A stretch of 7,370 nt of DNA from JAZMZS01 sp045580775 (lineage in GTDB: Bacteria; Bacillota; Clostridia; Oscillospirales; CAG-272). The notes under the pieces are model-generated. The model saw nothing but the letters and a program-made list of their open reading frames with translations, did not search any database and had not been told where the DNA came from. The position numbers were made by a program, and so were the translations under genes. Location: assembly GCA_045580775.1 (NCBI GenBank), contig JAZNOK010000102.1, forward strand, positions 1-7,370, in the 5' to 3' direction. How positions within the stretch are numbered: position 1 is the first letter of the stretch; the number at the start of each line of letters is the position of its first letter. This document shows, in pieces, positions 6,801 to 7,370 of this stretch.

Positions 6801-7244
6801 ACTAAGGCATCACTTGAGCCGAAAGGCAGGTGCGAAAATGCTATATAAAAAACTACTCGGCCACCTACATTGTAAAGAATGAAAACGGAGGAGCAGTCCA
6901 ATGAACAGCATCGCATCCGAACAAGTCGGAAAATTCACTTGAAAAGAAATATTCGGAGGTACGGTCCGATGAGAAGGTAAGTCGGTACTCATACACCTAC
7001 AAACTCATCAAAAAGTCGCATCAAAAGTGTCACGGATGATATAGTGCCAAAAGGCATAACAGAACTTATTACAAGCGGCATCCAGCAGACTAAGGGAAAT
7101 TGATGTGCGTAGAACCTTCACAGTGATTGAATTTATATAGAGTGAAAGCCAATGAACTAACAAAAAAACCTTGAAAATAAATAAAGACCCCGAAAGGTCA
7201 AGTAAAGAAAGGTTAATTTAAAATTTAATATGGAACAGTTTTGA

Positions 7245-7287
7245 GACGGAACGGTGTTGATGTAATAATACCGTTCCGTCGTTTTTT
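7245..7287 (+). terminator. Intrinsic terminator of the large ncRNA
   Basis: GACGGAACGGT (7245-7255) pairs perfectly over 11 bp with ACCGTTCCGTC (7270-7280), and the stem can extend a few pairs into the loop. It is followed by G and six T (7282-7287). Confidence 0.92.
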
Positions 7288-7303
7288 ATAAAGTAACGCA
7301 GGA

Positions 7304-7370
7304 ACAGGCGGATGGGTCAAGTAAGGCTATGCGAGAAGCCTCATCCGCCCTGTCATCCTCGAGCGTAGCC
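7304..7370 (-). repeat. Palindromic repeat element, inverted relative of the repeat at the left edge
   Basis: ACAGGCGGATG (7304-7314) pairs with CATCCGCC-C-TGT (7342-7353) with one bulged C, and inside it AGGCT (7324-7328) pairs with AGCCT (7337-7341). Read on the minus strand, 7370-7325 follows the same order as the left-edge repeat: CGCTCG, three variable bases, ATGACAG, a G-rich link, GGCTTC, then CGCA and AGCC. So it appears to be a diverged member of that family in opposite orientation. It lies 16 bases past the ncRNA terminator, runs to the window edge, and shows no coding sequence. Confidence 0.6.

Larger units (their letters stand above)
6418..7287 (+). ncRNA. Large structured noncoding RNA of about 870 nt, class unassigned (ROOL/GOLLD-like in style)
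   Basis: Bounded by a near-consensus promoter and a strong intrinsic terminator, with no plus-strand reading frame of 60 codons or more. Visible helices are: GGCGTGCGGA/TCCGCGTGTC at the start of each ~120-bp repeat; CACTT/AGGTG enclosing GCC-GAAA-GGC (6811-6832); TCCGA-ACAAG-TCGGA (6916-6930); TCGGA/TCCGA (6953-6969); GATGAG/CTCATC (6968-6973 with 7004-7009); GGATG/CATCC (7034-7038 with 7079-7083) enclosing TGCC-AAAA-GGCA (7045-7056); AACCTT/AAGGTT (7167-7172 with 7209-7214) enclosing GACC-CCGAAA-GGTC (7186-7199). Some of these share bases and are alternatives. Unpaired stretches are A-rich. Length and many small helices recall the large ornate RNAs ROOL and GOLLD; without the extra repeat copies it would be about 630 nt. 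I cannot confirm class membership. It does not resemble tmRNA, RNase P RNA, 6S RNA or rRNA. Exact ends are inferred from promoter and terminator. Confidence 0.7.

Noticed and set aside
6901..6942. 13-codon frame after GGAGG (MNSIASEQVGKFT)
   Set aside because: Too short to support as a gene; kept only as an observation because the same motif recurs at 6954-6972.
6716..6992. Further short minus-strand frames over the ncRNA
   Set aside because: No ribosome sites, overlapping each other, no recognisable protein features.
6418..7287. Group II intron or retron RNA
   Set aside because: No reverse transcriptase gene is present, and I could not find a domain V-like hairpin or a GUGYG intron start. 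The segment has its own promoter and terminator.

Overview
The window looks like chromosome of a low-to-mid GC Gram-positive anaerobe (Bacillota, Clostridia; probably Oscillospiraceae/Ruminococcus-like). The reasons are strong Shine-Dalgarno sites before every gene, two TTG starts, a type II signal peptide on an extracytoplasmic trigger-factor-like foldase, a Clostridia-type GldA/GldF/GldG/DUF4340 cassette, and SigA-type promoters with U-tract terminators. The genus is inference; no rRNA or tRNA marker is present.

Layout. Bases 1-88 hold two 43-bp tandem copies of a GC-rich palindromic repeat. A hairpin terminator (115-148) closes a leftward gene (160-1332) for a membrane-anchored lipoprotein with an FKBP domain of trigger-factor type and a long helical C-terminal domain. 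A divergent intergenic region (1333-1568) carries the leftward promoter, a 14-bp palindrome, and the leader of a rightward four-gene operon. That operon runs from 1569 to 6162 with gaps of 13-19 bases. It encodes an ABC ATPase, an ABC-2 permease, a GldG-type protein anchored at both ends, and an N-terminally anchored DUF4340 protein, and it ends at a strong terminator (6209-6242). The products should form one membrane complex: cytoplasmic ATPase, permease in the membrane, and two large extracytoplasmic partners. The substrate is unknown.

The last 1.1 kb contains no convincing protein gene. It holds a near-consensus SigA promoter (TTGACA, 17 bp, TGC TACAAT; 6383-6411) and, about 870 bases later, a strong intrinsic terminator (7245-7287). 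Between them the sequence is purine/A-rich, contains many short perfect helices (several with GAAA-type loops), and carries a tandem repeat of about 120 bp in two full copies and one partial copy, each beginning with the same hairpin. I read this as a large structured noncoding RNA. It resembles the big ornate bacterial RNAs (ROOL, GOLLD) in size and style, but class membership could not be tested here. This is the most interesting item in the window.

The right edge (7304-7370) forms a long hairpin and contains a diverged copy, in inverted orientation, of the repeat family at the left edge, so the window is bracketed by members of one dispersed palindromic repeat.
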